Source: Symsagittifera roscoffensis
Taxonomy: Eukaryota > Xenacoelomorpha > Acoela > Convolutidae
Length of the DNA stretch: 64,000 nt
Reading direction: 5' to 3'
NCBI RefSeq assembly: GCF_963678635.1
Contig: NC_087070.1
Span: 48,899,467-48,963,466, forward strand
Shown: piece after piece, positions 26,601 through 33,897 of the stretch
How the letters are laid out: every line of letters starts with the position of its first letter
Position numbering within the stretch: the stretch's first letter is position 1
Position numbers and translations under genes: made by a program
The notes under the pieces: generated by a model
Seen by the model: the letters and a program-made list of their open reading frames with translations, nothing else
What the model was told of the DNA's origin: nothing
Databases searched by the model: none

Positions 26601-27178
26601 TCATAATAAAAAAATTGAAATCGGCAAGGGAAACCGGAGAACTAGAGACAGAGGGCGAGAATGCTAAGAAACCACCTTTTGGACGAATCTTTGAATCGTA
26701 TTTTGATCTCCCGAACCACTATTCGAACAATATCGTTATAACGGACAGCGATTTCATACTCACGGAACGCACGTGCGCCATAGCGATAACTGCGGACGTA
26801 AGCTTTAAAACAGCACTAGCGGCCGACTTTAAAAGAGAGTACAAGAATATCGAGTTTTTATGGAAACAGAGGCCGGGTGTAGGAGGAATGATAGCGTTAC
26901 CCCCTGTTGCATCACAGATACCAGGGAAATATTTGTGTTTTTTGGTTACGAAAGCTACTGATAGGCAACACGTGAATCCGGAGAGCTTGGTGTTGGCCTT
27001 GACTCGACTTAGGGATTTCCTGGTTGAGAGAGGTGTGACCTCTCTCTCGTTGCCAGTATACGATCCTAATAGGGGAAAGCTACATCCGAGAGAGTTGTAC
27101 GCTCTTGTGCATGTGATATTTTCAGAGACTGACTTAGAGGTTTACTTACATAAAAAATACTATCTGAGCATATGCTAA
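17696..27178 (+). CDS. Element A Gag-Pol polyprotein with C-terminal macrodomain-like module
   Basis: One frame of 3160 codons from the first in-frame ATG (17696) with no gag/pol frameshift. In order: disordered charged N-terminus; coiled coil (about 299-413); retrotransposon capsid-type Gag region (about 508-690); two CCHC zinc knuckles (741-754 and 793-806); aspartic protease with LLDTGA (Asp1103); Ty3/gypsy reverse transcriptase with YVDD (1588-1591); RNase H with VLDTDAS (Asp1736); a long linker with repeated LSGE peptides; integrase with an HHCC finger (from His2379) and D2445-D2504-E2540, a D,D35E triad; a GPF-type integrase tail (about 2680-2720); an acidic stretch; and a final 140 residues resembling TARG1/OARD1 macrodomains. 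All catalytic residues of Pol are present, so the copy looks active. The polyprotein would assemble particles, copy the RNA and integrate the DNA. Length is about double that of usual Ty3/gypsy polyproteins. Confidence 0.95.
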   Translation: MQRRDSLGSTTKIPRLSKGSTRKFRTRRSQTSFSSASDAFAEDESTKGQPDLSVIEMRLRSEKNLDGNQGRSAEAEPASETPVDPFDEGERTLIRPDFEPDGVLEREEVERTEETSERSEVEPREEVLYRGMSKSETKSYKWRKEPSHLTSAHSSLAKQSNNAMMSSMSPGEEQTFSKAKKSWKSLYDERMASLPTVGLTSSDDYPEITHPDVNFTPCPRNDMSREASSASPTRPMSDGITMGASSTFDRLMTSMHKQKGGASSSTRLQPQLTSSSLGLTPPLGAAGDISDMFAGVMNGLDELRRDMTKRIDQVDERAHHGRENLKDELTHVKSQARFDQAQLIRDTDQCLAESLAQANKESEEREARMTGEIERLLNDHDNTYAQTMTGLERRLDAKSDLMMRKLDAILNGNNWQEHSSSRERSRHANVGDGTGNSARAQQGSRTNYEHRNKERPRAAPQRPGWTNPVPPEADATPETRLPTVPQVSSVPDLTTVSQDTTMYASMFEPLNRSLETFITKLSKSTERGERSRRTLKKPKSYKDESDGCIDTWIEVMKLHFEEEDLSKKQECSALTSNLEGTALNCVMAKRANERDSARKIFDILLNRFGSGVQGHQAMVKFEKRRQRDEESIDKFLDDLELLRRRSNPDERISERNLAIASKFMDGVRSEELKTMLATHFTLSLDQVPTPDDLRMKSREYLLIKPRAQNRYSNYGNYSGTNTGANSSWYKPRDDMDKRRSCANCGSMDHHVSACSAYKQNMKAIGYFLEDADATDEDHEEYVRGLIMKYGPRCFFCNLEGHFKSDCTQFWDAVADAKHPRHEEALSGVKASRARLMNEAESRRKETTPSTFATKKVKTWPDEVVASNLEAESSSPLKVDYGLAARTALQNVKQHLATKEVEQWVRSELESTDLRESLNVLSKTTRAEDEKEPKKQGLKLNVISGKTFGMTKAGTKIMSIISVAGHQVVKNLSEPSEITLVHLDIYADYLKEKDPKLDSRAVRALLTTGGPRLMKVDGHYIDVHGPYPILMNVDGINIYTKAHITDANDQVGRIYIGQEELKVRRIGHNAMLEQDAVHIGCEADLAAHVLDVQGRQLSVKGLLDTGAVVSVMPIKTWTDMGFERSDLIPTNIRLAAANQGAIYVAGRTPIISLQLGGRHLWMSFLVVENLDESDQFILGRDFVRNFDVTIDLNDGLIRIKDPERKYEKRPLNKILINQAKVPIFLDRKVRLKPNQAVVATFRMRNLNELSNDRQVCLVPNPNSKSSAILGRSFSLTQSGLCVSVLLNTEATTVTIQRGKKLGYALPLNTDFLSVENLKKFDVTKCPLHANQECIMKRVIELKSYRKLFSMKSETDDGLSSCSNFPERPTEAELAANRPVLPEIEHLKGKISDKELDSLRAVLDRNADVFSKHKADIGCCNFVEHEIEIEEGSVPHREGARRMTPNKSEACRKEIEMLMEYDMIEPSKSPWACGVVMAKKKGGQLRFCCDFRYLNAVTIKDAYPIPRIDESLSKLGDAKFFTTLDLGSAFWQVPLRKQDREKTGFACELGLFQWKRMPFGLCNATATFQRLMAQALTSVTKKYGNLIMCYVDDVVIATPTLEDHIERLEEVFSCMKQAGLKCKPSKCEILRDSIKYLGRLVDKHGVRPDPEAVEAVLTWKAPKTDTQLMSFLGFANYYREFIKGYADKIYPMQRLMRNKGKKFTWTDEAQVSFENIKRELCEAPVLGMPTEKGMFVLDTDASVVAISGILHQEQEWNGRTVLRPIAYGSKVLSDTEMKYGAPKAEMFAVITFVEKYRAYLGSAPFKLRVDNRALAWLKTYSMDQSYIGRWIVRLDGYHMIIEHRTRDKHQNADSLSKKTEFYERLEEKQANQSEIKEGFSFLDKETYDKLPLTRWLDKSGHPIPGHPDLPVETAAEIKLLARSEPVPLDLLVRSNLVQQELTRLGINSIALLNKTVNVAPDVMGKLRDLLDREVNRHDREWMETMQRLTVTERTEKRPVSIRSRGVERDCRSIVNQLVTSMPKEVLLRTSFTEYGTSNQNQATEEVRIRSKSSFTRRVHFTDAKEEYEPSPDCSSMDETMSGESDTFEPVKDVSSDESDTFEPVQDDLSGERLTRPPRGRILSGESGSKRPMDRVLSGESRNISDNLEYDVEESVVSSGDSRPQSWDNTSETTSNSDVSEIAIHSLLVDWKQRGLDRETHQDPDRDRYTSDEEGTVVDNAADELELIAVSKRPTRLLPHGTVVRTNLEPSVQEATPLKKIWCVKLMDDAHAPEIMSGQMNVVKTYLKARYRLSDLLRAQRNDRMTSSLKRWIENGAPDKGDLEEDSYKILKQFYLKRKDLLYLNKDGIVACKRKEEDKVLYKYNSIVLPQLYQTELLFRSHDQMGHQGVDKVYNRIQKRFEWPGLKKACEKWIAACLSCQQAKDPRKLRFPLQSIESSGFNEVVQIDHQKICMTATGYNQVLVMIDHFTKYAEAAPCMTASAEETCDHLINVWIARHGCPITFQSDNGKAFVGDLTKELMKRSQVAQAHSTTYHPQTNGLVERQNRTLVSMLRVYCSRYMDDWDKHLPQVMGAYNSTEHSTTGISPHMMLTGHEKALPLTFFYPEYEGKRTAPQTYVRDVIRRQQDLNDLCRRNTQQAQIRQKRRFDKRTADAKAYSVGDYVWVFQEVVPPKGTKKLLKKWRGPFQITEVHQGGRFYRLSTGRAAHYENIKPHNASSEDWYIPADMQEGDYLIVDPACEVNERGTRDKNDGNEMVDNCDLPLDLELTERVEVDDETLPYAEEDWDCPEQTEIDKGIQPDFPLTMETRQSKRGKNQKKYNPYGEDFVVDRIVVSDVIDSLVGLDEVAMLEEIDLVNDMDQDWIDDRSEPEVEFEPEAEQTHEQELTNLRVLEWLHDLPTDPKETILTIQDVDRDGVKYISHDNTESNWVAPDGPLRVPQSNLGLLDFGRSTGTSMDIFVRGVGVGLTHTENLIIKKLKSARETGELETEGENAKKPPFGRIFESYFDLPNHYSNNIVITDSDFILTERTCAIAITADVSFKTALAADFKREYKNIEFLWKQRPGVGGMIALPPVASQIPGKYLCFLVTKATDRQHVNPESLVLALTRLRDFLVERGVTSLSLPVYDPNRGKLHPRELYALVHVIFSETDLEVYLHKKYYLSIC

Positions 27179-27464
27179 GAATTGCGCTCGGCGATAAGTG
27201 GTTTTTATTAAGTTGCTCGATAAGAATTAGAGTCAAGCTTTAGGTTAGGCTTTAGGTACAGTATTAGGAATTAGGTTTTTATATGATAGTATAGGTGTGT
27301 GATGTTTATGTGTTTATGTTATGTTATTGTTATGATATGTTTTATGTTTGTGTCATCAAGGTGACAGCGCTTATTCGTGCTACTCTGACAAAGATAAAGG
27401 TGGACGATCCACCTTGGTGCTAAAATTTTAAATCAGAATTGAAAAAGAGAATCTGATACCCCCT
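27179..27464 (+). other. Spacer between Gag-Pol and ORF3 of element A
   Basis: 286 bp with no ORF. Its end, ccccctatgctcttggcag at about 27460-27478, looks like a splice acceptor, which could join ORF3 to an upstream leader exon in a subgenomic mRNA. Inference only. Confidence 0.4.
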
Positions 27465-30400
27465 ATGCTCTTGGCAGGTTTGACCGTAACCGCCACTAGA
27501 TCGAAGAAGACGGCGCGAACCCTGGCAGACACTAAGTTAGAAATGGAAGTAATCAGTCAATGTGGATCTGGAGGACTTGAAGATTATAGGCCCTCGCGAA
27601 TCAACATGGCCAAGTTGAAACTGGAAGGACAACTCGACGTGGTCGAGTACAGTCGAATAACTGTGCCGGAATCGGTCCACATGGGAGATCCGGCAGGGGG
27701 TTATGTGGAGATGTTGAAAGCGAGGAACTCCGCGAGAGGGCACCTGATGGCTTGGAGCGAGAAGAGAGCCATGCAAGAATACTTGAAGGGGCTTACGGAG
27801 AACTCTAACTTCAATCGAAGGGAGTATGGCACAGTAATGTCATCAGAAGCGAACGAAATTGGATTGGAAAAACTGCTAGAAATTTCTTGGAGGGCGGCCC
27901 TCCAGAAATACTTCGATGAGACGATGAATGCACCTGCTACTGTGGCAGCATACCTGGCTCATCCTTGCGTGAGAACTGATCCGCAAGTACGGTTGGCTTG
28001 GTGCTTGATGGGCATCAAAAAGGCGGAGTATGAAGCCAGTAATGACTCGAAATCACGAGAACAGGAGCTAGAGTTAATGGAAGCTCTACGAGCATTGATT
28101 TCGAAAGACGATTCAGCGATAGCATGGGCTAAGCGTAAGGATGCCCTTTGCTTTGTCAGGTTCGTGGTGGATCGCATCCCCACTCCTGTGTTGGGAGAAT
28201 GTATAAAGATCATTCGGCAAAAGGGAGTTGATTGCGAAAGGAACTTCCTTAGGGCACTCCTAGAGCTATATCAGGACATGCCATTGACCGTGCCAAGCAA
28301 GGAGTCGAATGATATGGAAAGCTATCGCAAGTTGGAAGAGGTGAGAAGATACTCCAACAAAGAATTGAGAGTGAGCAGAGACTTGATTGAAGCGGCCAGA
28401 GGACAAAAGGAGTTTGCAACACTAGGGAAACTGAAGTCGTTCCAATACGTGTTTGGCATACCGGGGATGGCGTATAATCCCTTCGTGAACGAAGAAGCCA
28501 GGGAAGCATACTTCGACTACGAGCAAGTCACAGTGCTCAACTTCTGGGTTGAACGGATTAAGGAAATTGGAATGTTGATGGTGGAACAACCCAAGCTTGG
28601 AATTATTTTGGAAGAACGAGTAGTCGAGCCCTCGATTCCTGAGCTAAAAGGGCAAGTGAGTTTTGATTGTGGTTCTTGGGACGGTCCCTTGAAAACCAGT
28701 CTAGTAGTGATGTGGGAACTCATGAAACCTTCCTGGTGTCCCCATCCTAACGCAGGCTTAATCTGGGACATGACCGCGGATATCATGTTAGACCGGGATG
28801 ATGATGCGAGTCTACATGATCTGGCCATGATACAACACCTGCTGGCCATGAAGAAGAAGAGCAACCCGTCCACGGAGCTGTCCGAGGAAGGTACATCGAG
28901 TAATTGGTTGAAGCAAGGCACATGCTCGGCTCAACACAGTGGGATGGAAGGACATGTTTGTAACCTGGGACACTGCCTGATTACGCTAAGCGAGCAGCAT
29001 CGACAACTGGCACGATTGTACGGAAGATTGAGCATGTCAGATAAGGGTGCCATGGAGTTGGTCGCAGACTGCCATGGGGTGACGGACGTAAACCTGATCA
29101 CAGCCTTGGGATTTTGCAGCATGACGAGTTCGATAGAATCGCTCGAGCGCTTGGAGCGTGCCCATGAGCTAGTGACGTCCCTCAGCGTGGAAATATTCCC
29201 TGGAGCATTACAGACAGAACAAAAGATTGGAGGCTGGCGAGAAGCCCTAGAGAATGAAATGAATCTGAAGGATAGTGAAGCCTATCACAGACCTACTGGT
29301 TCAAAATATATGGTGGGTTCAAGCTCAGCGCCGTATTGTAATAGCAAGTATCCTACGCACATGGTGGTGATGGATGCGAGGACGCAACAAGTGTTGGTTG
29401 ACCAACTTTTCTCTGTGCCAAAGTGCGTGAGGTTGGCCAGAATGTCAGAGAGGTCATATGACTTGTTGGCAAAGATCTTTCGGGCAGTCCCGAAGAGATC
29501 CGAAGGCGAGTTGCAAGACGTTGTGGGCGAAGAGTTCATGAGACTGAACGAAGGAAATGTGAGTGAGTTTGAGAAACAGAAAGCGAGTGGAGCGTTACCT
29601 ACTGAATTCCCCACTATAGAAGAGAAAGACGACCTACATAGAATTCTGATGGAAGTGGAACCGTTGCTGGGAGCCTCAGGGTATCGGACCCGAAGGAACA
29701 TAGTGAGAACCCATGGGGAGTATCCTTGCCACTGCTTGGCGCAGACGTTGTGGTACCCTAAACGCGGGAATCTGATCCTAGTCTGGGACGTGGAGGAGTT
29801 GTACTCCACGGGGTTGCCCGATCAGAATCAACAAGTGTCAATCGTGGTGGTTAGCGCCATGCTAGCAGTGAGATGGTTGGAGGCTAATGCAGACACCAGT
29901 GAGCAGGAGACGGCCGTGCCGACTCCTGAACAGCTGAGCAACGTGAAAATGAGTAGTGAATTGGATCTTTTCAGAACCACCTGCAAGGTTCTGAGAATAC
30001 CTAAAGCCATTGAAAGAATATGGTCAAGGCAAAGATTGATGCCTTGGTTCCGTGCAGTGATGACATCTTGGATGTATGAACGCGCGAAGCGTCACATGTC
30101 AAGGAATACGGAAGCCTATCAATCTTTCCAGCTAGATATAGGACCAGGAGCCTATAAACGAGCATTCTTGACGCACAGAAACGCGGTCACCACAGCGGTG
30201 AAGCGGGTAGCTGGAACGCCTTGTGTTACTGAAGATGAGAAGAAAGAGGTCTTAAGAGCTGACCTAGAACGAAACGTGAGCCTATGTCTTCACAACAGCT
30301 TTTGCAGGAACCGGGAGCAGAAGGTGAATGTGGACTTGCTACCTTGTTGCAAACCGAGGCTGTTGGAACAGGAGGGTTGGGGCACGGCCCGCAACTCTCT

Positions 30401-30467
30401 GGACATCTTAGAGAAAGTTCTGGAAGACAGTGACGCTGAACATCAGGATGGAGAAATGATGGAGTGA
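27465..30467 (+). CDS. Element A accessory ORF3, family not recognised
   Basis: A 1000-codon frame downstream of Gag-Pol, in the position where env-like genes lie in other elements. I see no signal peptide and no convincing membrane segment, so an envelope role is not supported. Relatives exist inside this window only: the C-terminal 400 residues match 47408-48622 of element B, and residues about 140-640 match minus-strand fragments 51184-52989. Conserved points include WCPHP (Cys425), a YNPF block, SVPKCVRLARMS, EYPCHC, WYPKR, LMPWFRA and a Cys-rich end with HNSFCRNRE and LPCC. Several conserved Cys/His pairs suggest a metal-binding fold. The ATG at 27465 overlaps a possible splice acceptor (27478), so the true N-terminus may differ. 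Function unknown. Confidence 0.85.
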   Translation: MLLAGLTVTATRSKKTARTLADTKLEMEVISQCGSGGLEDYRPSRINMAKLKLEGQLDVVEYSRITVPESVHMGDPAGGYVEMLKARNSARGHLMAWSEKRAMQEYLKGLTENSNFNRREYGTVMSSEANEIGLEKLLEISWRAALQKYFDETMNAPATVAAYLAHPCVRTDPQVRLAWCLMGIKKAEYEASNDSKSREQELELMEALRALISKDDSAIAWAKRKDALCFVRFVVDRIPTPVLGECIKIIRQKGVDCERNFLRALLELYQDMPLTVPSKESNDMESYRKLEEVRRYSNKELRVSRDLIEAARGQKEFATLGKLKSFQYVFGIPGMAYNPFVNEEAREAYFDYEQVTVLNFWVERIKEIGMLMVEQPKLGIILEERVVEPSIPELKGQVSFDCGSWDGPLKTSLVVMWELMKPSWCPHPNAGLIWDMTADIMLDRDDDASLHDLAMIQHLLAMKKKSNPSTELSEEGTSSNWLKQGTCSAQHSGMEGHVCNLGHCLITLSEQHRQLARLYGRLSMSDKGAMELVADCHGVTDVNLITALGFCSMTSSIESLERLERAHELVTSLSVEIFPGALQTEQKIGGWREALENEMNLKDSEAYHRPTGSKYMVGSSSAPYCNSKYPTHMVVMDARTQQVLVDQLFSVPKCVRLARMSERSYDLLAKIFRAVPKRSEGELQDVVGEEFMRLNEGNVSEFEKQKASGALPTEFPTIEEKDDLHRILMEVEPLLGASGYRTRRNIVRTHGEYPCHCLAQTLWYPKRGNLILVWDVEELYSTGLPDQNQQVSIVVVSAMLAVRWLEANADTSEQETAVPTPEQLSNVKMSSELDLFRTTCKVLRIPKAIERIWSRQRLMPWFRAVMTSWMYERAKRHMSRNTEAYQSFQLDIGPGAYKRAFLTHRNAVTTAVKRVAGTPCVTEDEKKEVLRADLERNVSLCLHNSFCRNREQKVNVDLLPCCKPRLLEQEGWGTARNSLDILEKVLEDSDAEHQDGEMME

Positions 30468-30746
30468 AGATGACCAAAGAAGAGAAGAGAAGGAGAGAAA
30501 AACTTGATTGTATTTGTGTGCTAAAACTTAAACAAATCAACCAAGTTTTGATTATTGAACTTGTTAAACTTTTTGTTTTGATTTAGTTTGGTCAGACCAA
30601 ACTTTGAAAATTGTTGCAATTGTTAAAATTGTTGAAATTGTTGATTTTAGTTACTACTATCTATGTATGTATATAAGGAGCATAGGTGAGTATATTTACC
30701 TATTTATTCACGACTGAAGTTTTTAACCTGTGTAAGACACAAATTC

Positions 30747-30825
30747 ACTGTGTGGCGACATGGTAAGTTTGAGTAAACTCGCTCGAGAAGGGTGGGTAAC
30801 TCAATAACTTTCCTAGCCACAGAGT
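30747..30825 (+). promoter_or_regulatory. Conserved 3' UTR hairpin, element A copy
   Basis: ACTGTGTGG (30747-30755) faces CCACAGAGT (30817-30825), with one mismatch, followed by TTCTTAGTTTTAATA. Element B has ACTTTGTGG facing CCACAAAGT at the same place, a perfect 9-bp stem, with the same downstream string. The loop sequences differ strongly, so the stem is what is kept. Confidence 0.5.
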
Positions 30826-31203
30826 TTCTTAGTTTTAATATGGAAAGGATCGCATAAATGACTGATTATACTTGGTGAGTGAAGTAAAGTTAATTTTAAC
30901 GGGTGCGTGGCCGTGCCACGTCCCACTTTTTAATCACAAAGAGCGAAAAGAAGTTGTATGGCAAGACGACGTAAGTAGTCAGAAAAGAAATTTTATCTAG
31001 GACACTCCTCATGGTGCAAATTTTGTGAAAATGTTGAAAGGCAGTGAGATGTAGTACGATGCCATTTGTGAACACGTAGTGAGTTGAAGTGGAGTAGATA
31101 AATTTCATTTTCTTATGCAATTTGTAAGATTGGTTACAGAAAAATGGATACCTACTTGACGATAACCCGGTGTTGTGCGATCAATAGGGACATTGATGGA
31201 GAC

Positions 31204-31217
31204 TTGTCCGGGGAGTA
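31204..31217 (+). other. Polypurine tract of element A
   Basis: TTGTCCGGGGAGTA abuts the 3' LTR, the place of second-strand priming. The same string precedes the 3' LTR of B (49425-49438, with one change) and recurs inside both gag-pol genes. Confidence 0.6.
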
Positions 31218-32101
31218 TGTGCCATTCTGCCAGATGACACAGCATAACCTTCCCGCGACAGAAATAAAAGTGACTAAAGGCCTTATGAACAGAAAAGTGT
31301 TGCGACGGAGGGTCAGAATGTTCTAGAATTTTTATTTTTAAAATTTCGATCGGAAGAAGAACATTTCTGAGAAATAGAAAAAAGACGGCCATTTTGAATA
31401 AAAAAGACGAAAATCAGAACAACGATAGAAATTGTGAAGAACGGTTGTATCAGAGACAGAAAAACACGGAGCCTCTTATCGTGGCAATAACACACGATAA
31501 GGACCTTAGTGACAGATATTTGTGGAGACGGAGGCTTCAGTGGGGGGAAGAGAAATACCACGGAACCCTCCCGGGACACGAAATATAGGAGATAAGAGTG
31601 TTATCTCAAGAAAATCACGGGAGCGGAGGCTTGGTCCCCCAGAGACTGTTATATGTGAACGGACTGTGAAAACTGACTATAACAGCTGCTGTAATGTCCT
31701 AGATCGTAATTAACACCGTTATTATTTAATATTTCAGAGCATGAGTAGATAGAAAAAGGAAAGGGTCAATCCATCTCCAATGGATTTAATATAAAACTGT
31801 CACACAAAAACATATAAAAATAGGTTGTTCGAGCCGTGTTTTTAATGACAATCACGTAGTCTGAGGATCCGAGACTCAGCTATGTGGTTGTGTTCGCATG
31901 CAAACGAAAGCTGATCAAAAGTCGTTTGACTGATGGCCTAAAAATGGTAACTTTTTACTTTGCCCTAAACAGACCAGAAAATCAACTGGCAAGGTCGAGA
32001 CGGTGAAAAACGAGTAGAATTAAGGTAACTGACGCCTGCCAGTCGTTGATAGGTACTTTTTCTACGCTCCGTCGCTGTGTGATATTTGGGCGAATGTTAC
32101 A
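31218..32101 (+). repeat. Element A 3' LTR
   Basis: 884 bp, TGTGCC to GTTACA, two differences from the 5' LTR. It is followed directly by ATC (32102-32104), the target duplication, and then by the resumed leader of element B. Confidence 0.96.
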
Positions 32102-33059
32102 ATCCCTTTTGGTACAAAAAGTAAGATAGTAATCTGTGGGGGGCTCGACAGTGCTGCACTGTAGTGACCCTTCACCGAACTGCGAATATCCGAGTTAAGC
32201 ACCTTAATTCGGATAATAAACAAACCCGGAGGGGTATAGTATTATTAATATTATTACTTATATAGCCTATATTAATAGTCTTATATCGTTTTTCAGTGAA
32301 AAACAACGAAAACAGACCGGTTTTTAGGGTCAAAATAGCGATATTTTGATCCCCCCACAAGTCGCGATTTTTGAGATATCGATATTTTTTGAAACGGAAA
32401 AAAGCGCTAAGTTAGTGTGTTACATCGTAACTGTACTACCATAATAGATAGAACCGGTTAAGTTTAGTTCGGAAGTGGTTGGAACTAGTTTGGTACCAAA
32501 AACCAAATTTTCCCATTTTTTGATAGTAAGAAACACTATAAAATCAGAAAATTTTTTGAAATCTTTGAGTTAGGACAGTAAAAATAGTTGTTCGGACAAC
32601 GTCCACTAGTGAATCTACGAGTTTTAAAACCCGCTACCCGAAAACCTTCCGGGTTGCAGAGAAATCGAACATAACGTGTTTGATTTGGTGGATTCATCAA
32701 TCCGGAGGGGTCCAGGTAGCATAGTTTTTCGAAAATTTTTTCTGCAAAAGCGTTTTAGATCGGGTCTTTTGCATTGAACTAGAAGAGTATAGGCCTTCTG
32801 AGCTCAGATCAATAATTTTTAGGTCGGAAGGACCAGATTTGCGGAAAAAGTTAGGTGGAGCCTATAAGCGAGAAATTTTTTGAGTTTGCAAGAAAGACGT
32901 TTTAGTTAATAACTTTGGAACTACTGAGCATATTGAGTTGATCTTGGTACCAATAGATCAGAAATTAGCTGAGCTTACTGATAGGGTCCAAAATTTTTTT
33001 GGAAAAGTAAGCGAGAAAATTTTTTTGAGATTGTTTTTAGCAAATTACACAAATCCCGA

Positions 33060-33590
33060 GGGGTACACCCTTCACGTTTTATAAATTTTTCTGACAAACC
33101 CTTAGACCCCTACCAAAAGGTAATAGCGGTTGAATAAAGTAACTTTAGGCCATTCTAGACCAAAAGGGAGGGCTAAGGGCACAGCAAAAGCTTAATCGAG
33201 CCGAAGTTAGGCCAGCAATAAGACCCTTCACCGTTAGTGTGAATTGTCAAATAAGTGCCTTAACTTCAATCCGGAGGGGTCTAGGAAAGGACCCTATACC
33301 CTTCCCAGTTAATTAAAACAGCATAAAAGCATAAACAGCATCCGGAGGGGTATAAGCTGAAATTAAGAAAACTACGAAAAGCTACTTTGACAGAGCTAAG
33401 GGCTCCGAACCCGGAGGGGTCTACTTTCCACAAAACCGGAGGAGTCCGAATCCGGAGGGGTCTTATAGTTGCTAATTCGGAGGGGTGCAAATCCGGAGGG
33501 ATCTACTATTAACTAACTCGGAGGGGTCCCAATTCTGACAGTCCGGAAGGGTCCTATTTGTGCCAATCCGGAGGGGTATTATTTTATTAA
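33060..33590 (+). repeat. Array of CCGGAGGGGT motifs in the B leader
   Basis: About a dozen copies of CCGGAGGGGT or one-base variants occur in 530 bp, nearly all in this orientation. The matching zone of element A carries the related octamer in the opposite orientation (ACCCTCCG). Both arrays sit at the same distance from the structured RNA, so the positions correspond. Confidence 0.7.
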
Positions 33591-33743
33591 GGACTTAGGT
33601 AAACGAAAGAAAGACTAAAAAGTGAGAGGTATTAAGTTATTAGCACACAGGCTAGGTATCAGTGACTGCACTGGTAACTTGCCTTTCAATAAGAACCAGA
33701 CTAATGGTGTGGATTGAAACATAATACGTTTTTGGGAAAAGTG

Positions 33744-33897
33744 ACTGCCCTGAGGATTTTAGTAGGTCTAGCTCGGGCAGTCCGAAGGCAGATAGGTAAC
33801 ACAGTACTCGGTGGGTGCAATAGACGCCCACTTGAGAAAATTACTGCCTTCAAAGTTTTGTCTGTTTGGTGCAGCACCTAGCAGGGAAAACTTTTTC
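33744..33897 (+). promoter_or_regulatory. Structured RNA element, single copy in B leader
   Basis: Same fold as the two copies in A. P1 is ACTGCCC/GGGCAGT (33744-33750 with 33775-33781). P2 is GAAGGCAG/CTGCCTTC (33784-33791 with 33844-33851). P3 is GTGGGTG/CGCCCAC (33811-33817 with 33825-33831). P4 is AAAGTTTT/AAAACTTT (33852-33859 with 33887-33894) with inner GGTG/CACC. It also ends in CTTTTTC. Every stem is kept although the bases differ from A. Confidence 0.75.

Larger units (their letters stand above)
30468..31217 (+). other. Element A 3' untranslated region
   Basis: Non-coding. It contains a palindrome near 30587-30602 (tttggtcagaccaaac), a hairpin conserved with element B (30747-30825) and, at its 3' end, the polypurine tract. 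Confidence 0.7.
13668..32101 (+). mobile_element. Element A: intact giant Ty3/gypsy-type LTR retrotransposon nested in B
   Basis: 18,434 bp with 884-bp LTRs that differ at only two positions that I could find, so insertion was recent. The target duplication is ATC (13665-13667 and 32102-32104). Layout: LTR, primer site, 3.1-kb structured leader, single-frame gag-pol, accessory ORF3, 3' region, polypurine tract, LTR. Both long frames are uninterrupted, making this the candidate autonomous copy. It inserted into the leader of B at a place homologous to 15235-15237 of its own leader. Length is far above the 5-9 kb usual for Ty3/gypsy elements. Confidence 0.95.

Noticed and set aside
27465..30467. 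Envelope glycoprotein
   Set aside because: Right position, but no signal peptide, membrane anchor or furin-type site was seen.
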